This document shows, piece by piece, positions 62,199 to 64,000 of a stretch of DNA of 64,000 nucleotides (positions are counted from its first letter, which is position 1; every line of letters begins with the position of its first letter). A program made the translations under genes and the position numbers. The notes below the pieces were generated by a model. It saw only the letters and a list, made by a program, of their open reading frames with translations. It did no database searches and had not been told where the DNA came from. The stretch covers positions 32,639 to 96,638 of the forward strand of contig NZ_CAIWTY010000061.1 of NCBI RefSeq assembly GCF_903915725.1, in the 5' to 3' direction. This DNA is from an uncultured Rhodopila sp. Its GTDB lineage: Bacteria; Pseudomonadota; Alphaproteobacteria; Acetobacterales; Acetobacteraceae.

Positions 62199-63371
62199 GT
62201 GCATTTTTCGAAACTCGTGGACCGGGTTGCCGGAAAGGGCGCTGAGGCCTGGAGAGTTCATCACGCCGCTCTGCAGCAACGGGCAAGCGGCAGGAACGTA
62301 ATATTGTTGACCGTCGGAGATCCCGACCAAAGCCCTCCGCCCTCTGTTATCGCCGCGACGATAAAGGCTCTGCAAGAGCACCGCACTGGGTATGCCCCGA
62401 TCGCCGGCTTTCCGGACGTGAGGGCCGCCATAGCGGCACGCTTTCAGCGATTCACTGGTCGCCCTTGTGACGCTGACAATGTCGTCGTCGTGCCAGGTGC
62501 CCAAGCAGGGCTATATTGTGCCATGCAATGCCTCGCAGGCACCGGCGATGAGGTCATCGTGGGGGAGCCGAGCTACGCCACCTACGAAGCCGTTGTTGGA
62601 GCGAGCGGCGCATTGATGGTGACCGTACCTCTCGCACCGGAGCGCGGCTTCCACCCCGACGTCGACCAGATAGCGCAATCCATTACCCCGCGCACCCGCG
62701 TCATTTGGATTAACAGCCCGCATAACCCAACTGGCGCTGTTCTTGGCCAGGAGGAAATCGAAAGGATTGCAGCTCTGTGTCGTGAGCATAATATATGGCT
62801 TCTATCAGATGAGGTTTACGAAACGCTTGGATATACTGGCGCCCATATCAGTCCATGGTCAGTGCCGCATATGTCAGACCGTACTGTTGTCGTGTCTAGC
62901 CTCTCAAAATCTTATGCGATCCCTGGTTACAGATTTGGATGGGTGATCGCTCCAAATGATCTCGTAAAGCATCTACTCAAACTAGTTCTTTGTATTTTTT
63001 ACGGGGCATCCCCTTTTGTTCAAGCCGGCGCGTTAGAAGCACTCACTCATGATCTGCCCGAAGCGTCAGCGATGCGCAATATCTATTCTAGGCGAGCGAA
63101 ACTCCTTGCAGATATTCTGGCAACTGCTCCTGGGTGCAAGATCTCGCGTCCCGAAGGGGGAATGTTCCTTATGCTTGACGTTCGTGATACTGGGATCTGT
63201 TCCGAGGATTTTGCCCTTGAACTGCTTGAACGCGAGGGGGTCGCTGTGCTGCCTTGCGATGGTTTCGGCCCTAGTGCTTATGGGCATCTTCGGATATCGC
63301 TCACGGCGCCCGACGCAGTACTCGGGGACGCTGGGTCGCGGATCGTTAGATTTGCTGGATCGCTGAATTAA
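62199..63371 (+). CDS. Class I/II PLP-dependent aminotransferase (low-GC region)
   Basis: 390 residues from GTG 62199, which is 8 nt after GGGAG; TTG 62184 and TTG 62196 are in frame. Motifs: GRNVILLTVGDPDQSPP, GYAPIAGFPDVRAAIA, WINSPHNPTGAVLG, LLSDEVYETLGYTG and SSLSKSYAIPGYRFGW (PLP Lys near residue 237). The fold is that of aspartate-type aminotransferases. Codon use is clearly less GC-biased than in the rest of the window, which suggests recent transfer. Substrate unknown; not closely similar to the other aminotransferase at 44561-45745. Confidence 0.92.
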   Translation: MHFSKLVDRVAGKGAEAWRVHHAALQQRASGRNVILLTVGDPDQSPPPSVIAATIKALQEHRTGYAPIAGFPDVRAAIAARFQRFTGRPCDADNVVVVPGAQAGLYCAMQCLAGTGDEVIVGEPSYATYEAVVGASGALMVTVPLAPERGFHPDVDQIAQSITPRTRVIWINSPHNPTGAVLGQEEIERIAALCREHNIWLLSDEVYETLGYTGAHISPWSVPHMSDRTVVVSSLSKSYAIPGYRFGWVIAPNDLVKHLLKLVLCIFYGASPFVQAGALEALTHDLPEASAMRNIYSRRAKLLADILATAPGCKISRPEGGMFLMLDVRDTGICSEDFALELLEREGVAVLPCDGFGPSAYGHLRISLTAPDAVLGDAGSRIVRFAGSLN

Positions 63372-63556
63372 GCGGATGGGCCAGCCTTCGGGTCCTGGTT
63401 CCATCGCGGCGCTTTCGTAGAACGCCGACCGCCGGATGTCGTCTGGCGTATTTCCTGATAGCAATCGGATAAAATTATGGCGGTCGGGTCTTTCCAATCC
63501 TATGCGGTGCTGATATTATAACTGCCTGTCGTTGAAGTAGTCGGGGGCATAAGGCG

Positions 63557-63868
63557 ATGACCGAGGTATGGACGATAAAGGACTGGTTCCAGATAGGCGC
63601 CAATGTATTTCAGGCTCTTGGGATATTCGGCATTATCGCGACGATATGGATCTACCGTCACCAGAGCGAAGCGGGTCGAAAATCTGAGATGCAGGCGAAC
63701 AGATCTCGATTGACCGAAGCCTATATGAGCGTTCATGCTGCGATATTGTCACAACCCGCTAACATAAATATCGCGGCAAAGCTCATACGTCGAGGGTACG
63801 ATGTCTTTGGAGATCAACGTCTGGACGAGATGACAGTCGCTATTGAACTAATGTATCTCAGAGCCTGA
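63557..63868 (+). CDS. Small membrane protein, unknown function (low-GC region)
   Basis: 103 residues, MTEVWTIKDWFQIGANVFQALG..., with one hydrophobic helix (FQALGIFGIIATIWIYRH) and a cytoplasmic helical tail (SEAGRKSEMQANRSRLTEAY). AT-rich codon choice compared with neighbours. The form (short N-terminal helix, then a charged amphipathic tail) resembles small membrane proteins found in genomic islands, but no family is recognised. The remaining 130 bases to the window end show no feature. Confidence 0.6.
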   Translation: MTEVWTIKDWFQIGANVFQALGIFGIIATIWIYRHQSEAGRKSEMQANRSRLTEAYMSVHAAILSQPANINIAAKLIRRGYDVFGDQRLDEMTVAIELMYLRA

Positions 63869-64000
63869 CCGGAAACGATAGCGCAATGATCAGAAAACTG
63901 GCCTGAGAGGCGGCTTCCCGGCTTGGGAGGCTATCCAACGCAATTCGCTATAACCACGCAATTTCAATAGCTTAAACACTTGGCGGCCCATTTCGAGTCA

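Noticed and set aside
44561..63371. The two aminotransferases (44561 and 62199) as duplicates
   Set aside because: They share only general fold type I motifs; codon use and sequence differ, so they are not recent paralogues.

Overview
The window is 64 kb of high-GC DNA, almost certainly a chromosome segment of an alphaproteobacterium and most likely of the Acetobacteraceae/Rhodospirillales. Lineage evidence: a syntenic ETF-QO / TPR lipoprotein / ispE / tRNA-Gln block, an NDUFA12 complex I subunit beside MlaD and a DUF2155 protein, HWE (HisKA_2) kinases, cobalamin-related genes (CbiX, a relative of B12-dependent ribonucleotide reductase) and a phosphoketolase. No phage, transposase, integrase or CRISPR array is visible.

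Layout. 1-6.4 kb (minus strand): a truncated lactonase, CbiX chelatase, a large repeat-containing secreted protein of the tryptophan-rich (W_rich_C) type, and an FkbM methyltransferase. 6.6-12.2 kb: ETF-QO, an opposite-strand acyltransferase, TPR lipoprotein, ispE and tRNA-Gln. 12.3-18.3 kb: two divergent hybrid histidine kinases with a consensus FNR/FixK box between them. 18.3-19.0 kb: non-coding DNA packed with nested palindromes. 19-26 kb: small and ankyrin proteins, phosphoketolase, TspO, a D-threonine-aldolase-like enzyme, threonine synthase, a tiny secreted peptide and a LysR regulator. 27-28.8 kb: a divergent response regulator / GAF-HWE kinase pair. 28.9-36.6 kb: type II secretion genes (gspK, gspD, gspG and a lytic transglycosylase) surrounding two exported proteins, a beta-propeller and a phospholipase C/acid phosphatase-type phosphoesterase. 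36.9-43.8 kb: UdgX-type DNA glycosylase, two transporters, a PRC-barrel protein and a third hybrid kinase. 43.9-46.7 kb: a tightly coupled minus-strand operon with an aminotransferase. 47-53.4 kb: DUF29, a perfect 34-bp inverted repeat, amidase, ilvE, an FAD dehydrogenase and a MazEF-type module. 53.5-58.8 kb: quinone oxidoreductase, a tRNA-Leu(CAA) gene interrupted by a group I intron, YbaK, and a cysteine-poor class II ribonucleotide reductase relative. 58.9-62.1 kb: overlapping NDUFA12-mlaD-orf-DUF2155-otsB-HAD operon. 62.1-64 kb: a visibly lower-GC segment with an aminotransferase and a small membrane protein.

How it fits together. The regulatory content is large (three hybrid kinases, one HWE kinase, one stand-alone receiver, LysR), and two of the kinases share an oxygen-type operator. 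The secretion cluster looks like a dispersed T2SS that carries its own probable cargo. The most notable findings are the 211-nt group I intron in tRNA-Leu(CAA), two inverted-repeat elements with the same arm length and the same 43-nt loop, and the degenerate NrdJ-like protein with one cysteine.
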